From the NCBI GenBank assembly GCA_947184155.2, contig CAMXCT020001680.1:638201-702200 (forward strand): 64,000 bases of DNA, given 5' to 3'. This DNA is from Cladocopium goreaui (Eukaryota > Sar > Dinophyceae > Suessiales > Symbiodiniaceae). Position 1 is the first letter of the stretch. Each line of letters opens with the position of its first letter. Made by a program: the position numbers and the translations under genes. Below are positions 58,601 to 61,775 of the stretch, one piece after another. The notes below the pieces were generated by a model. It was not told where the DNA came from and did not search any database. It saw nothing but the letters and a program-made list of their open reading frames with translations.

Positions 58601-59094
58601 AATGTGGTTACATAGTTATAGCTATATATCCCCATGATATCCCCATCACCCCATGGTCTCCCCAAGGATAACCCCTGGTTTTTGCCAAGCTGCCAGGTGG
58701 TAAGGCTGGCACAAAGCGACATCTTGACCAAGCTGGGCTTGTCCACCAGCACCGCAGTGGTACCTTGATAAAGTAAGACCTCCCAACAAACGTTGGAAGA
58801 TGAGTTTAGTCTTTGAAAAATCGCGGGTTTATATGGTGCTGCCATATATGGTAACATTTACCATCAATATACCCCCAATGTTAGCATATATACCATACAT
58901 ATCCATACATGGATCCGTCATGGGGATAGGATTGATATGGACTTACCTGGATTTATAATGATTACTACAGGATTTTACATACCGCAGTTCTCGTTCGGAC
59001 GACTATGGCCTATATAAAGAACCTCCAAAGGTTGGGATAGGCGAAATTGGAGCCGCTGAAAGTCGGATGCTCCGACTTTCACTTGAAAATCCAG
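22414..59094 (+). CDS. Composite ankyrin / EF-hand / DUF3626-SPRY gene (span)
   Basis: Same-strand exons with many matching phases run through this interval and no convincing gene end separates them. Recognisable modules in order are ankyrin repeats (26.4-31.5 kb), a KPEE-rich tandem repeat, an EF-hand (37.9 and 39.4 kb), an LFEQRR helix, and a DUF3626-like domain (44.9-55.8 kb) with a SPRY domain inside. Ankyrin and SPRY domains mediate protein binding, EF-hands bind calcium, and the role of DUF3626 is unknown. A calcium-sensitive scaffold is an inference. The largest uncertainty is whether this is one gene or several in tandem; transcript evidence is absent. The first exon could be the one at 22414. 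Confidence 0.5.
22626..23707. other. Intron, AT microsatellites only
   Basis: TATATATA tracts lie at 22950, 23165 and 23610. An open frame near 23505-23615 has weak coding character and I leave it out. Confidence 0.4.
23708..23848 (+). CDS. Exon, charged helix
   Basis: After CCACGAG the frame reads MSPIITMAAKERVKEQITEQ, then IALENLLESQGGVQVPRMPG. The donor is CTG|GTTAAA. It is strongly helical with E/K/Q heptad character. Function unknown. Confidence 0.65.
24396..24507 (+). CDS. Exon, Arg/Ala-rich helix
   Basis: After CCCTTAG the frame reads DSLSAVDAVRKARTALSRRS, then RDLAGASSLEEEAVWPF. The donor is GTTGAT or the earlier GTGTGG. Function unknown. Confidence 0.65.
24508..25623. other. Intron with one family A copy
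   Basis: Apart from the element at 24791-24895, I see only AT-rich sequence. The ATGATGGAACATGATGGAA tandem repeat lies at 24560-24600. Confidence 0.45.
24791..24895. mobile_element. MITE family A, diverged full copy
   Basis: It begins TACCCTCCTGTAATCTAACA and ends ACTAAATTGCCAGAGGGTA. Confidence 0.75.
25624..25746 (+). CDS. Exon, Ser/Pro/Arg-rich linker
   Basis: After TCGCGCAG the frame reads ELSPVSKAQRGENTRGVSSE, then AGRRPPSASASLSRQDPSPS. It is a disordered linker with probable phosphorylation-type SP sites. Confidence 0.65.
26042..26202 (+). CDS. Exon before the ankyrin repeats
   Basis: After CGACCCAG the frame reads FDLGWSDPKFHRSRRVAGQV, a basic middle, then DRTAVLEDPHFYAL. The donor is GTTCCT. 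It joins in phase to the exon at 26461 if TCAGTCAG is the acceptor. Confidence 0.6.
26461..26550 (+). CDS. Exon, start of ankyrin region
   Basis: The frame reads GRRYACHNDLISEPLLGEML, then LDAAAKGGD. LLDAAAKGG is the typical opening helix of an ankyrin block. The donor GTATGA leaves phase 1, matching the next exon (27680). Confidence 0.75.
26806..26895. repeat. AT-rich direct repeats
   Basis: TATATATATACTGTACATAT occurs as near-identical tandem copies of about 50 bp inside the intron. Confidence 0.7.
27680..27774 (+). CDS. Ankyrin repeat exon
   Basis: The frame reads QLDQQNVASVLASRDFDDRT, then PLHWAARQGHLE. D.TPLHWAA..GHLEV is the ankyrin consensus. The donor GTGGCT in phase 0 joins to VCDLLLRKKAD at 28660. 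Confidence 0.85.
27850..28015. repeat. TATATGGTTAA tandem repeat beside a family B end
   Basis: CTGGTTGGTGGTTT at 27849 is the left end of family B. It is followed by about 12 copies of ATATATGGTTAAT-type units and no right end. Confidence 0.65.
28660..28708 (+). CDS. Ankyrin repeat exon (second helix)
   Basis: The frame reads VCDLLLRKKADALSTS and completes the repeat begun at 27680. It leaves via a GC donor (TCAG|GCGGGC), giving phase 1 into the exon at 28896. Confidence 0.75.
28896..29022 (+). CDS. Ankyrin repeat exon
   Basis: The frame reads PPLATPLMLASLHGHAGVVR, then RLLGTSSASKQLQSCDAKGR. TPLMLA..GH..VVR.LL fits the consensus. The end is uncertain. Confidence 0.8.
29023..29796. other. 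Intron, GGGGTTGGGG run
   Basis: A G-rich run (GGGTTGGGGTTGGGGGGTTG, about 29070-29100) is the only notable sequence. One short ankyrin exon may be missing, since the LH.A start of the next repeat is not seen. Confidence 0.4.
29797..29864 (+). CDS. Ankyrin-like exon
   Basis: After AGCCCCAG the frame reads ACCSKSQVLQLLLHVQPELL, then HSQ. It leaves through a GC donor (TCAG|GCTGGG) in phase 0 and joins exactly to LEDKLGRNPLYYAL at 30902. Confidence 0.65.
29865..30901. other. GC-AG intron, no elements
   Basis: AT-rich. CATAACCATAACCATAACC repeats lie at 30155-30235. It begins GCTGGG and ends ATGGTCAG. Confidence 0.5.
30902..31178 (+). CDS. Long ankyrin-linked exon
   Basis: The frame reads LEDKLGRNPLYYALGNPVPE, then EQWEILPLGGGYPKFGPKFD and onward through a Lys/Arg-rich stretch to GAAG|GTGAAA. 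GRNPLYYAL is an ankyrin start; the rest is not assigned. Confidence 0.65.
31208..31310. mobile_element. Palindromic element family C
   Basis: It runs ATGGGGTTTTTCATAGGGAT to GGCTACCCCCATTTCAGGAA, then ATACCCAT, around the core TGGATGGTTTATCATGG. It lies 30 bp past an exon end. Confidence 0.65.
31316..31460 (+). CDS. Probable exon, Ser/Thr-rich
   Basis: The frame reads SQFDVTCPDVEPSLLFDGSV, then IREAGTSSSVTELGPQDLET. It ends before tandem stops (TGATAG) that serve as the acceptor of the next exon. The splice sites are not certain. Confidence 0.45.
31469..31514 (+). CDS. Ankyrin repeat exon
   Basis: After CTGATAG the frame reads VDYLDRSPLWYAVHA. D.RSPLWYAVHAG is an ankyrin first helix. The donor is GTGCGA. 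Confidence 0.65.
31878..31963 (+). CDS. Probable exon, frame ambiguous
   Basis: After TTGCTCAG one frame reads FLRDGEISPLRASRQFWSRY, then QRNCTLML. A second frame is also open. It lies between ankyrin exons and the KPEE repeat. Confidence 0.4.
32293..33745 (+). CDS. KPEE tandem-repeat exon, partly degraded
   Basis: After CTCCGCAG the frame reads PPEVATSSKTRHDLERPKPE and enters a roughly 54-bp repeat coding EEKKDEPKPDAKPEEPKA (18 residues, about 23 units). Units near 32690-32720, 32765-32950, 33218 and 33408 carry small indels or a stop, breaking the frame. The tail reads KTVPALPNVPHVLALETPRS, then YVDPVPVLKTVTW, with TGA at 33743. It is an extended, highly charged, disordered repeat. The breaks may be real decay or sequencing errors in a repeat. 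Confidence 0.65.
32340..33600 (+). repeat. 54-bp coding minisatellite
   Basis: The unit is around GCCTGAAGAGCCCAAGGCGG and GAAAAGAAGGATGAGCCCAA. Copies are near identical at both ends and most disturbed in the middle (32690-32950). The complement has no stops, which creates a spurious 480-codon minus frame. Confidence 0.95.
33746..34454. other. Intron or spacer, no features
   Basis: GATGGATG-type repeats lie at 33910-33990. No exon is seen before TTGGGGTAAGCCAACCCAG. Confidence 0.4.
34455..34540 (+). CDS. Exon, unknown
   Basis: After CAACCCAG the frame reads VTESGSAEATAVAKELQDPR, then HPMGKWGR. The end is uncertain. It is GC-rich relative to the flanks. Confidence 0.55.
35291..35354 (+). 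CDS. Exon, unknown
   Basis: After GTGGCCAG the frame reads ELLEQHKYLNPQTAHVRHPL, then H, with a G|GTTGCT donor in phase 1. It joins exactly to EPLRMASQVSAIIP at 35523. Confidence 0.65.
35523..35718 (+). CDS. Exon, unknown basic helix
   Basis: After TTTTCAACAG the frame reads EPLRMASQVSAIIPTFRELK, then RPRGVPGW, a helix QLLADSKVAEAKVRK, and IQVVSLKIS. The donor is GTAATT. Phase fits the previous exon. No family assigned. Confidence 0.7.
35719..37774. other. Long intron with one family A copy
   Basis: ATCATGGGGAGATCATGGGG repeats lie at 36660-36855 and an AT tract at 36380-36410. A minus-strand frame of 166 codons (37146-37646) is open but has no support. Confidence 0.45.
37088..37178. mobile_element. 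MITE family A, right end shortened
   Basis: It begins TACCCTCTGGTAAACTAACA and ends TTTTCAATTACCAGAGGGTA. It lacks the TAGCTATGTTAGT block before the right end. Confidence 0.85.
37780..37886 (+). CDS. EF-hand exon, first half of the loop
   Basis: The frame reads NPHEIPFETDSWAMRRLAAY, then LGVDVNPKDLDHNTD. The end, DHNTDG, is the start of an EF-hand calcium loop. The donor GTGCGC in phase 1 joins to GEISLSEFQDF at 39404, completing DHNTDGEISLSE, a textbook 12-residue loop (D1, N3, D5, G6, I8, E12). The start is approximate. Confidence 0.8.
37951..38160. mobile_element. Family B element interrupted by family A
   Basis: Left part CTGGTTGGTGGTTTGGAACC to CTTTCCATA; right part TTGGGAATTTCATCATCCCA to AACCACCAG. 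The family A copy at 37994-38096 splits it. It lies in the EF-hand intron. Confidence 0.9.
37994..38096. mobile_element. MITE family A nested in family B
   Basis: A full copy with ends TACCCTCTGGTAAACTAACA and TTAGTTTACCAGAGGGTA. Removing CCCTC...GAGGG and one TA restores CCATATATTGGG, the sequence seen in uninterrupted family B copies (22272, 54168). This shows the TA target duplication directly. Confidence 0.95.
38161..39403. other. Rest of the EF-hand intron
   Basis: AT microsatellites lie at 38340-38450. The short stretch DPQDLQ before GTGAGT at 39172 could be a micro-exon, but it would break the clean EF-hand join, so I leave it out. Confidence 0.45.
39404..39453 (+). CDS. EF-hand exon, second half
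   Basis: After GGCTCCAG the frame reads GEISLSEFQDFVGRMGG in phase with the exon at 37780. The donor GTCGCT in phase 0 joins to IQQLFEQRRRRV at 40291. Confidence 0.85.
39584..39687. mobile_element. MITE family A, full copy
   Basis: It begins TACCCTCTGGTAAACTAACA and ends TTAAATTACCAGAGGGTA. It lies 130 bp past the EF-hand exon. Confidence 0.9.
40291..40411 (+). CDS. Exon, LFEQRR helix
   Basis: After GCACCTGAG the frame reads IQQLFEQRRRRVAETRRDTL, then SMAGVAIGARVLAHFYVPLA. The helix directly extends the EF-hand and the second half is strand-rich. The G|GTTGGG donor in phase 1 matches the next exon. Confidence 0.8.
40935..41026 (+). CDS. Exon, acidic
   Basis: After AGAGGCAG the frame reads VKPDRYKSPEPEEAVVLGVH, then YKDSEEKQTK. 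It is phase-compatible with the 40291 exon. The donor is not certain. No family. Confidence 0.65.
41798..41908 (+). CDS. Exon, unknown
   Basis: After CCCGGAG the frame reads DDDMAGPSQLEVELEFLRDP, then TTLERRAGVQNRRLLG. The donor is GG|GTGGAT. Confidence 0.65.
41909..42966. other. Intron, no elements
   Basis: No inverted-repeat copy and no coding-like block stands out; open frames near 42327 and 42579 have weak composition. Confidence 0.4.
42968..43016 (+). CDS. Probable exon, unknown
   Basis: One frame reads VFVKAHMKADWVDYQSHP, a protein-like segment with clear GC bias. The acceptor is not obvious. Confidence 0.45.
43147..43228 (+). CDS. Exon, unknown
   Basis: After GTCGCAG the frame reads TKKATCVPSHWIVSTSEDAE, then VAAALRE. 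The donor GTGCCG is in phase 0. It may pack as a strand-helix pair; no domain named. Confidence 0.7.
43992..44074 (+). CDS. Exon, unknown
   Basis: The frame reads VGIHDEDQPFWDAVFPASET, then REVTAKLG. The acceptor is TCGGGAG and the donor GG|GTGACC. Two other frames are open but less protein-like. Confidence 0.6.
44856..44927 (+). CDS. DUF3626-like N-terminal exon
   Basis: After TCCGGCAG the frame reads VV RLTTCQRRALALVRAQA, then TYLHQ. LT..Q..AL..VRA.A resembles the start of DUF3626 proteins. The donor is CAG|GTGGGA. Confidence 0.6.
45040..45225. repeat. Long hairpin, family A derivative
   Basis: The arms 45040-45120 and 45145-45225 are near complements (for example TGGTTTACCGTTCTTAAAAA against TTTTTAAGAACGGTAAACCA) around a 24-bp loop. 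ATTATGTTAGTCATAACCAG resembles the family A terminus. A further diverged A end follows to 45259. Confidence 0.7.
45260..46863. other. Long AT-rich intron
   Basis: Repeated GGGTTTAATCATC and TTTGATCAATGA phrases lie at 45580-45860. No exon or complete element is seen. Confidence 0.45.
46864..46960. mobile_element. Truncated MITE family A, left end
   Basis: TACCCTATGGTAAACTTTCA begins a copy that loses homology after ATGGCCAGTTTCAA; no right end. Confidence 0.6.
47113..47288 (+). CDS. DUF3626-like exon
   Basis: The frame reads PLEHPLANPLPIQAAYPRVL, then ERFQKMGYTDKELQARLTAG and HNGTQCGF. The donor TTC|GTATTG in phase 0 joins to AVLSWVQDLAPVII at 48544. A second acceptor (ATCCAG, 47176) is possible. 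Confidence 0.7.
48184..48292. mobile_element. Inverted-repeat element family B, full copy
   Basis: It runs CTGGTTGGTGGTTTGGAACA to GCTCAACCACCAACCAG, with TTTTTCAGAGGG before the right end. Confidence 0.9.
48382..48481. mobile_element. Family B, variant subtype
   Basis: It begins CTGGTTGGTGTTTTCAAACA and ends AAAACCACCAACCAG. The core differs (CCCATTGACTAATATTTTTC, AAGATGG). Flanks TAGA...TAGA support a 4-bp target duplication. It lies 62 bp before an exon. Confidence 0.85.
48544..48597 (+). CDS. DUF3626 exon, APVIIHV
   Basis: After ACCCTCAG the 18-codon frame reads AVLSWVQDLAPVIIHVQL, matching the strand before the VL.....YRSQFET core of DUF3626. The donor GTGGCT is in phase 0 with the next exon. 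Confidence 0.8.
48853..48893 (+). CDS. DUF3626 exon, ESDEFYR
   Basis: After GACGGAG the frame reads DTVGRFLESDEFY plus AG. The GC donor (ACAG|GCTCCA) splits an Arg codon completed at 49539 to give FYRSQFETKTSNGAL. Confidence 0.8.
49539..49609 (+). CDS. DUF3626 exon, SQFETKTSNGAL
   Basis: After ACGGCAG the frame reads SQFETKTSNGALDDGAVGRS, then VWA. YRSQFET..SNG.L is the most characteristic DUF3626 motif. The donor G|GTTGGA is phase 1. Confidence 0.85.
49847..49914 (+). CDS. DUF3626 exon, LFGDAY and KYGALN
   Basis: The frame reads EDLFGDAYHDATPFERCKYG, then ALN. LFGGAY and [RK].KYG.LN are DUF3626 motifs. The acceptor GGGAAG is weak, but phase is exact on both sides. Confidence 0.8.
50028..50076 (+). 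CDS. DUF3626 exon, QYGDS
   Basis: After GTCCTAG the frame reads VTNDFEGCRSALQYGD and ends in a donor A|GTGTCC that splits Ser. It joins to YLVLKDVRLRC at 50400. Confidence 0.8.
50125..50228. mobile_element. MITE family A, full copy inside DUF3626 intron
   Basis: It begins TACCCTCTGGTAAACTAACA and ends CGTTAGTTTACCAGAGGGTA. The host intron is only 323 bp (50077-50399), so the element is about a third of it. Confidence 0.9.
50400..50456 (+). CDS. DUF3626 exon, VRLRCSF
   Basis: After GTCCAAG the frame reads YLVLKDVRLRCSFAATDS. It fits the L.L...V..R.TF...DS segment. The donor G|GTGGGA is phase 1. Confidence 0.8.
50591..50628 (+). CDS. DUF3626 short exon
   Basis: 38 nt after AGCGCAG, frame SRLAVLDKYAHV. 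The donor GTTTGG is phase 0. It joins to VLEEYHEHEI at 51564. Confidence 0.75.
51192..51307. mobile_element. Inverted-repeat element family B, full copy
   Basis: It runs CTGGTTGGTGGTTTGGAACA to GCTCAACCACCAACCAG, core as in other copies. A second right-end fragment (GTCAACCACCATCAACCAG) lies at 51382-51402. Confidence 0.9.
51564..51663 (+). CDS. DUF3626 helical exon
   Basis: After GACATCCAG the frame reads VLEEYHEHEIQGILDVAMAP, then EPRAAEELPKLMR. The GC donor (CGAG|GCGAGA) is phase 1, matching the first SPRY exon at 52588. Confidence 0.8.
52043..52153. mobile_element. Family B, degenerate variant
   Basis: It begins CTGGTTGGTGGTTTGGAACA, with the CCCATTGACTAATTTCAAGA core of the variant subtype; the right end is decayed. 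Confidence 0.7.
52190..52335 (+). CDS. Possible exon, frame unresolved
   Basis: The block after AAACGCAG is open in three frames, best as SSLAKLAAGSTENSIREWLT, then FGFPQLKRKEGAALFHK. If spliced it would sit between DUF3626 and SPRY parts; phases join without it. Confidence 0.3.
52588..52650 (+). CDS. SPRY domain exon 1
   Basis: After CTTGCAG the frame reads CFFFEVELKEGCILPHVGLA. [CY]FFEVE......VGLA is the opening strand pair of SPRY. The donor G|GTGATC is phase 1. Confidence 0.8.
52893..53009 (+). CDS. SPRY domain exon 2
   Basis: After TTATCTCAG the frame reads VTGIGGIGDDEYSCGVDGLH, then GACLKNGPVSSWNVSWPK. GDDEYS.G.DG is the SPRY signature. A strong internal donor (CCG|GTGAGC) is an alternative end, but GG|GTTCGG gives the phase needed by the next exon. 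Confidence 0.8.
53890..53997. mobile_element. Palindromic element family C, best copy
   Basis: GGAGGTTTCCACAAATGGTG and GTACCCC at the left mirror GGGGTACCTCCATTTTAGGA and AATCCCCAT at the right. The inverted repeat is about 38 bp. Confidence 0.75.
54168..54269. mobile_element. Inverted-repeat element family B, full copy
   Basis: It runs CTGGTTGGTGGTTTGGAACA to GGCTCAACCACCAACCAG. Flanks TGAT...TGAT support the 4-bp duplication. Confidence 0.9.
54496..54555 (+). CDS. SPRY domain exon 3
   Basis: After GTGCCCAG the frame reads VLVDLDHGTVTFASDGAWG. LDLD.GTV.F..[ND]G is the SPRY core. The GA|GTACCT-type donor leaves phase 1 for the exon at 55079. A different upstream frame (GVAAEYTHLG, 54402) is also protein-like and not placed. 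Confidence 0.75.
55079..55163 (+). CDS. SPRY domain exon 4
   Basis: After TTGCTGAG the frame reads YHEGLFPAISIKGSASFHFG, then PDFKHPPP. GLFPA.S..G....FNFG..F is the closing SPRY motif. The donor CC|GTGACT is phase 2. Confidence 0.85.
55410..55473 (+). CDS. Exon linking SPRY back to DUF3626
   Basis: After GCTCACAG the frame reads KSFCDFTPWAKLGEVRVDNP, then A. It enters in phase 2 from SPRY and leaves in phase 0 (GCG|GTAGGA) into EAQIHGEV. It supports SPRY and DUF3626 being one polypeptide. Confidence 0.65.
55684..55782 (+). CDS. DUF3626 C-terminal exon, EAQIHGEV
   Basis: After AAGCACAG the frame reads EAQIHGEVCLKKHVLRLVAN, then KRYRQQTRSWSIQ. EAQ[IV]HG.V.L..HV..LV....[RH] is the conserved end of DUF3626. 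It is separated from the rest by the SPRY exons. The donor GTGTGG is phase 0. Confidence 0.85.
55923..55973. mobile_element. Family B fragment abutting an exon
   Basis: TATTGGGAATGTCATCATCC, CAACTGACGAACTCCATC and ATTTTTCAG are the right-hand core of family B, cut exactly after CAG. The terminal part is absent and coding-like sequence follows. Confidence 0.8.
55997..56167 (+). CDS. Exon, strand-rich module
   Basis: The frame reads GKIPMDPWWISPNIAYRIEV, then TGAGRCNGTYQWFDRFNKRS and CYKSPSGCIIYYNQQDP. The acceptor may be TTTACAG (55996, correct phase) or the family B CAG at 55973. The G.GRCNGTY.W...RSCYKS..GCIIYY pattern looks like a small beta domain, name unknown. Confidence 0.75.
56591..56656 (+). 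CDS. Exon continuing the strand-rich module
   Basis: After CCGTTGAG the frame reads ESCWRINSRQEFTGFVFQAK, then SK. The donor is GTCCGC. Phase 0 on both sides. A family D end (GTTTGTCTGAAAATAGGGTA) lies in the intron at 56467. Confidence 0.7.
57015..57096 (+). CDS. Exon, PP-T-GW module
   Basis: After CGGGCCAG the frame reads ETSRYVSNMGGHSEPPRTGW, then KPTLGLK. It finishes the module started at 55997. The donor is G|GTCTGG. Confidence 0.65.
57198..57312. mobile_element. Inverted-repeat element family D
   Basis: GTTTGTCTGAAAATGGGCTA at the left mirrors GGGTATCCCCTACTTTTAGA then CAAC at the right; the centre carries an A13 run. Ends of the same type occur at 6148, 28482, 37185, 43325 and 56467. 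Confidence 0.6.
57347..57459 (+). CDS. Exon, helical
   Basis: After TGGCGCAG the frame reads CVPVEIFQKALVQQGVPTED, then LEHMIKVAREDRRKIWA. It enters in phase 1 from the previous exon. A donor GTAGCG precedes an in-frame TGA (57477), so it could also be a last exon. Confidence 0.75.
57745..57975 (+). CDS. Exon, helical, basic end
   Basis: The frame reads LSGSCGKAPAEQTRLPRKRA, then MFQGPAAWSQVLRGSDEEKD, a helix IFRKLGESCMQLLKHINTLY and VWVKKKKVPH. The donor CAC|GTATGT is strong. Function unknown. Confidence 0.8.
58058..58175. repeat. About 36-bp tandem repeat
   Basis: Three copies around GGTGGTGCCATTGGTGGTGC and CCCCAGCCGTAGCAACT run up to the acceptor at 58180, supplying repeated CCCCAG sites. 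Confidence 0.8.
58181..58268 (+). CDS. Exon, unknown
   Basis: After CCCCCCAG the frame reads ETTFKAEWHRLVWPPHARPL, then SAAGAWAEA. Phase 0 from the previous exon. Several donors are possible in the repetitive GGTGGGGCC stretch. Confidence 0.65.
58988..59094 (+). CDS. Exon, unknown
   Basis: After TACCGCAG the frame reads SRSDDYGLYKEPPKVGIGEI, then GAAESRMLRLSLENP. The donor is CCAG|GTTGGT. It has no ATG and is easily missed by ORF searches. Confidence 0.65.
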
Positions 59095-59171
59095 GTTGGT
59101 CAACAGGTGAATTTCTAGCAAATCAGGAAACAAAAAGGATCCATGTCAATGTCTAGTCTAGCTAATAACAA

Positions 59172-59261
59172 CCCATATGCTCCATGTATGGTATATTTAC
59201 CTACATTTAGGTGATTTTGAGGGTTAATGTTGGTAAATATTCCATACATGGAGCATATGGG
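59172..59261. repeat. 90-bp hairpin element
   Basis: CCCATATGCTCCATGTATGG, TATATTTACC mirrors GGTAAATATTCCATACATGG, AGCATATGGG. Probably another small inverted-repeat family; a related arm sits at about 17030-17055. Confidence 0.75.
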
Positions 59262-59575
59262 CAACTATACAGAGTCTGTCGTTTGAAGGGATGTCGAAGC
59301 TTCGCCATCGTGTCTTCTTTATTGTCGCCATGGTATGTCAAGCCTGGATTAAAATGCCATTGGTCATTGGTTACAGGGTGCAGCTGTTAAGATATTGATC
59401 CTCTCATCCCGTATTCCGAATCAAATCCTGAGTCCTGATGTAATGTTAGTAAAGCAATGTCATAAACCATCCATATTTTGATGGTTTCTACATGTTTCTA
59501 CCAACCGTAAAAATGCTGATGACTTGGGGTGTTTTTGGATCCTATTGCCTTAACCACCTTCCTGCCCATCTGCAG

Positions 59576-59620
59576 GTGGTCTCTCCCCAAGGGGAGCCCG
59601 ATGGAACCTGGGAATGTCTG
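59576..59620 (+). CDS. Possible short exon
   Basis: The frame VVSPQGEPDGTWECL lies between ATCTGCAG and GTATCT. It is short and unconfirmed. Confidence 0.45.
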
Positions 59621-59712
59621 GTATCTTTGGGGCCCAGAGAGGCTGGCAATCCCATGGGGCCTATGGGACTAGGGCGACGGGGGATTCTCCATTTGAGAAG
59701 AACTTCCCAAGA

Positions 59713-59796
59713 TACCCTCTGGAAATGGTCATTTATAGTGGATTTACCCATAAAAAATTGTGATTTTCCATAGCTATGTTAGTTTACCAGAGGGTA
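59713..59796. mobile_element. MITE family A, left part deleted
   Basis: It begins TACCCTCTGGAAATGGTCAT (short left end) and ends TTAGTTTACCAGAGGGTA. Confidence 0.85.
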
Positions 59797-59807
59797 AGAT
59801 GGGGCAG

Positions 59808-59937
59808 GAACTTCCAGGTTGTCATGTTGGAACGTCCATCCCAAAGAATCACTCAGACCCTCAAGGCACCAGCCGGCTCGCCAGGAGTCAGACAGCACTG
59901 GTGTGGCTTTCCACGTCATCAATTTGCGAGGCTTCTC
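59808..59937 (+). CDS. Possible exon, frame ambiguous
   Basis: After GGGGCAG one frame reads NFQVVMLERPSQRITQTLKA, another ELPGCHVGTSIPKNHSDPQG. No family. Confidence 0.35.
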
Positions 59938-60575
59938 TAGTGGTTTCAGATGTTATGTTCCCCCATAAATTAGATACGATGATGTTCCTGGCTTTCTGGT
60001 TTGGCGACTTGGGATGGGTTTCCCACAGATCGAAAGTGACTTGGTGATTGGTTTAAAAAGAGATGAGTTGATGAGCCTATCGGACCTATCGTTTAACTGG
60101 GATCTAAGATGAAACATGCCATGTTTTGTTTCCTGATTTGATGAGGATTGGAGGTTTCCCATGGTTTCCCCACAATATTTTGATTGTGAGTTATGTAAGT
60201 TACATATGTAATTTTCTATGTATTACTATATAATATCCCCATATTATTGGCTATATACTATATATATATATAGTAAATCACCATTGAAATATGAGTGCTG
60301 GCACCCCCATGCAGATTGGCTCGCAGCTTCCTTTTCCACCATGAATCCTTTTGGTCAAGTATCTCGTTGGATACTTAAGGCCAAAGATATTCAGTATATA
60401 AGTGCACCAGTCGGATCAAGAATTGGGATCACATTGAACAATATTATCCAATATTGGCACTTATAGAAATCACCAACAACAAGATGCCAGAACAATCCAG
60501 AACAGCAGAACAGCAATTCTATATATCATTGCCATGGGATGTAAAGATATATTCTTGTATAGAAATGGCAAAAGA
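59938..60575. other. Spacer, no clear gene
   Basis: AT-rich, with a TATATATA tract at 60260. A block near 60322 (after CATGCAG) is weakly coding-like. Confidence 0.4.
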
Positions 60576-60650
60576 TACCCTCTGGTAAACTAACATAGCT
60601 ATTAAACATGGCCATGTATAGTGAGTTTTCCCATTAAAAATGATCTTTCC
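60576..60650. mobile_element. Truncated MITE family A, left end
   Basis: TACCCTCTGGTAAACTAACA begins a copy that stops near AAAAATGATCTTTCC, just before the satellite block. Confidence 0.7.
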
Positions 60651-60704
60651 ATCGTTTTTCCCGAGAGCGCCTGCGAAGGGTTCTTCGTAAAAAAGCAGCC
60701 GTTA

Positions 60705-61246
60705 TACTAGATCTTCACTCCTTCACATCTGCTGATCTAGATCTTCACTCCTTCACATCTGCTGATCTAGATCTTCATACCCTCACACCTGCAGATCTAG
60801 ATCTTCACTCCTTCACATCTGCTGATCTAGATCTTCACTCCTTCACATCTGCTGATCTAGATCTTCACTCCTTCACATCTGCAGATCTAGATCTTCACCC
60901 CCTCACACCTGCAGATCTAGATCTTCACACCCTCACACCTGCAGATCTAGATCTTCACACCCTCACATCTGCAGATCTACATCTTCACACCCTCACATCT
61001 GCCGATCTAGATCTTCACACCTTCACATCTGCAGATCTAGTCTTCACACCCTCATATCTGCAGATCTAGATCTTCACACCCTCACATCTGCAGATCTAGA
61101 TCTTCACACCCTCACACCTGCAGATCTAGATCTTCACACCCTCACACCTGCAGATCTAGATCTTCACACCCTCACATCTGCAGATCTACATCTTCACACC
61201 CTCACATCTGCAGATCTACATCTTCACACCTTCACATCTGCAGATC
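60705..61246. repeat. 30-bp satellite
   Basis: About 18 copies of GATCTAGATCTTCACTCCTT plus CACATCTGCA. Variants alternate CTCCTTCACATCTGCT and ACCCTCACACCTGCA; most units carry an AGATCT palindrome. Confidence 0.95.
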
Positions 61247-61317
61247 TCCTCTCGCTCTTCTTCTATTTCTCTCTTTAGGCGGGGGCGGTGCCGCCGGAGC
61301 GCCACGAAACGCAACCC

Positions 61318-61775
61318 TTTCGCACGAAATGGACGTTGGACGTCAAAAACTGAGGAAAAATTGCAACTTTTATTGGTCGCGCGCAACCCTTTCGCACGAA
61401 ATGGACGTTGGACGTCCAAAACCTAGGTAAAAATTGCGATTTTGATGCGTCGCGCGCAACCCTTTCGCACGAAATGGACGTTGGACGTCAAAAACTGGGG
61501 AAAAATTGCGACTTTACTTAGTCAATCGCAACCCTTACACACGAAATGGACGTTGGACGTCAAAAACTGAGGAAAAATTGCGACTTTTATCCGTCGCGCG
61601 CAACCCTTTCGCACGAAATGGACGTTGGACGTCAAAAACTGAGGAAAAATTGCGACTTTGAAGTGTCCCGCGCAACCCTTACGCACGAAATGGACGTTGG
61701 CCGTCAAAAACTGAGGAAAAATTGCGACTTTGAGTTGTCAATCGCAACCCTTACGCACGAAATGGACGTTGTGTG
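61318..61775. repeat. 72-bp satellite
   Basis: Seven starts of ACGAAATGGACGTTGGACGT at about 61324, 61396, 61469, 61541, 61613, 61685 and 61757. The 24-residue readings (HEMDVGRQKLRKNCDF on +) have no known function. Confidence 0.95.
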
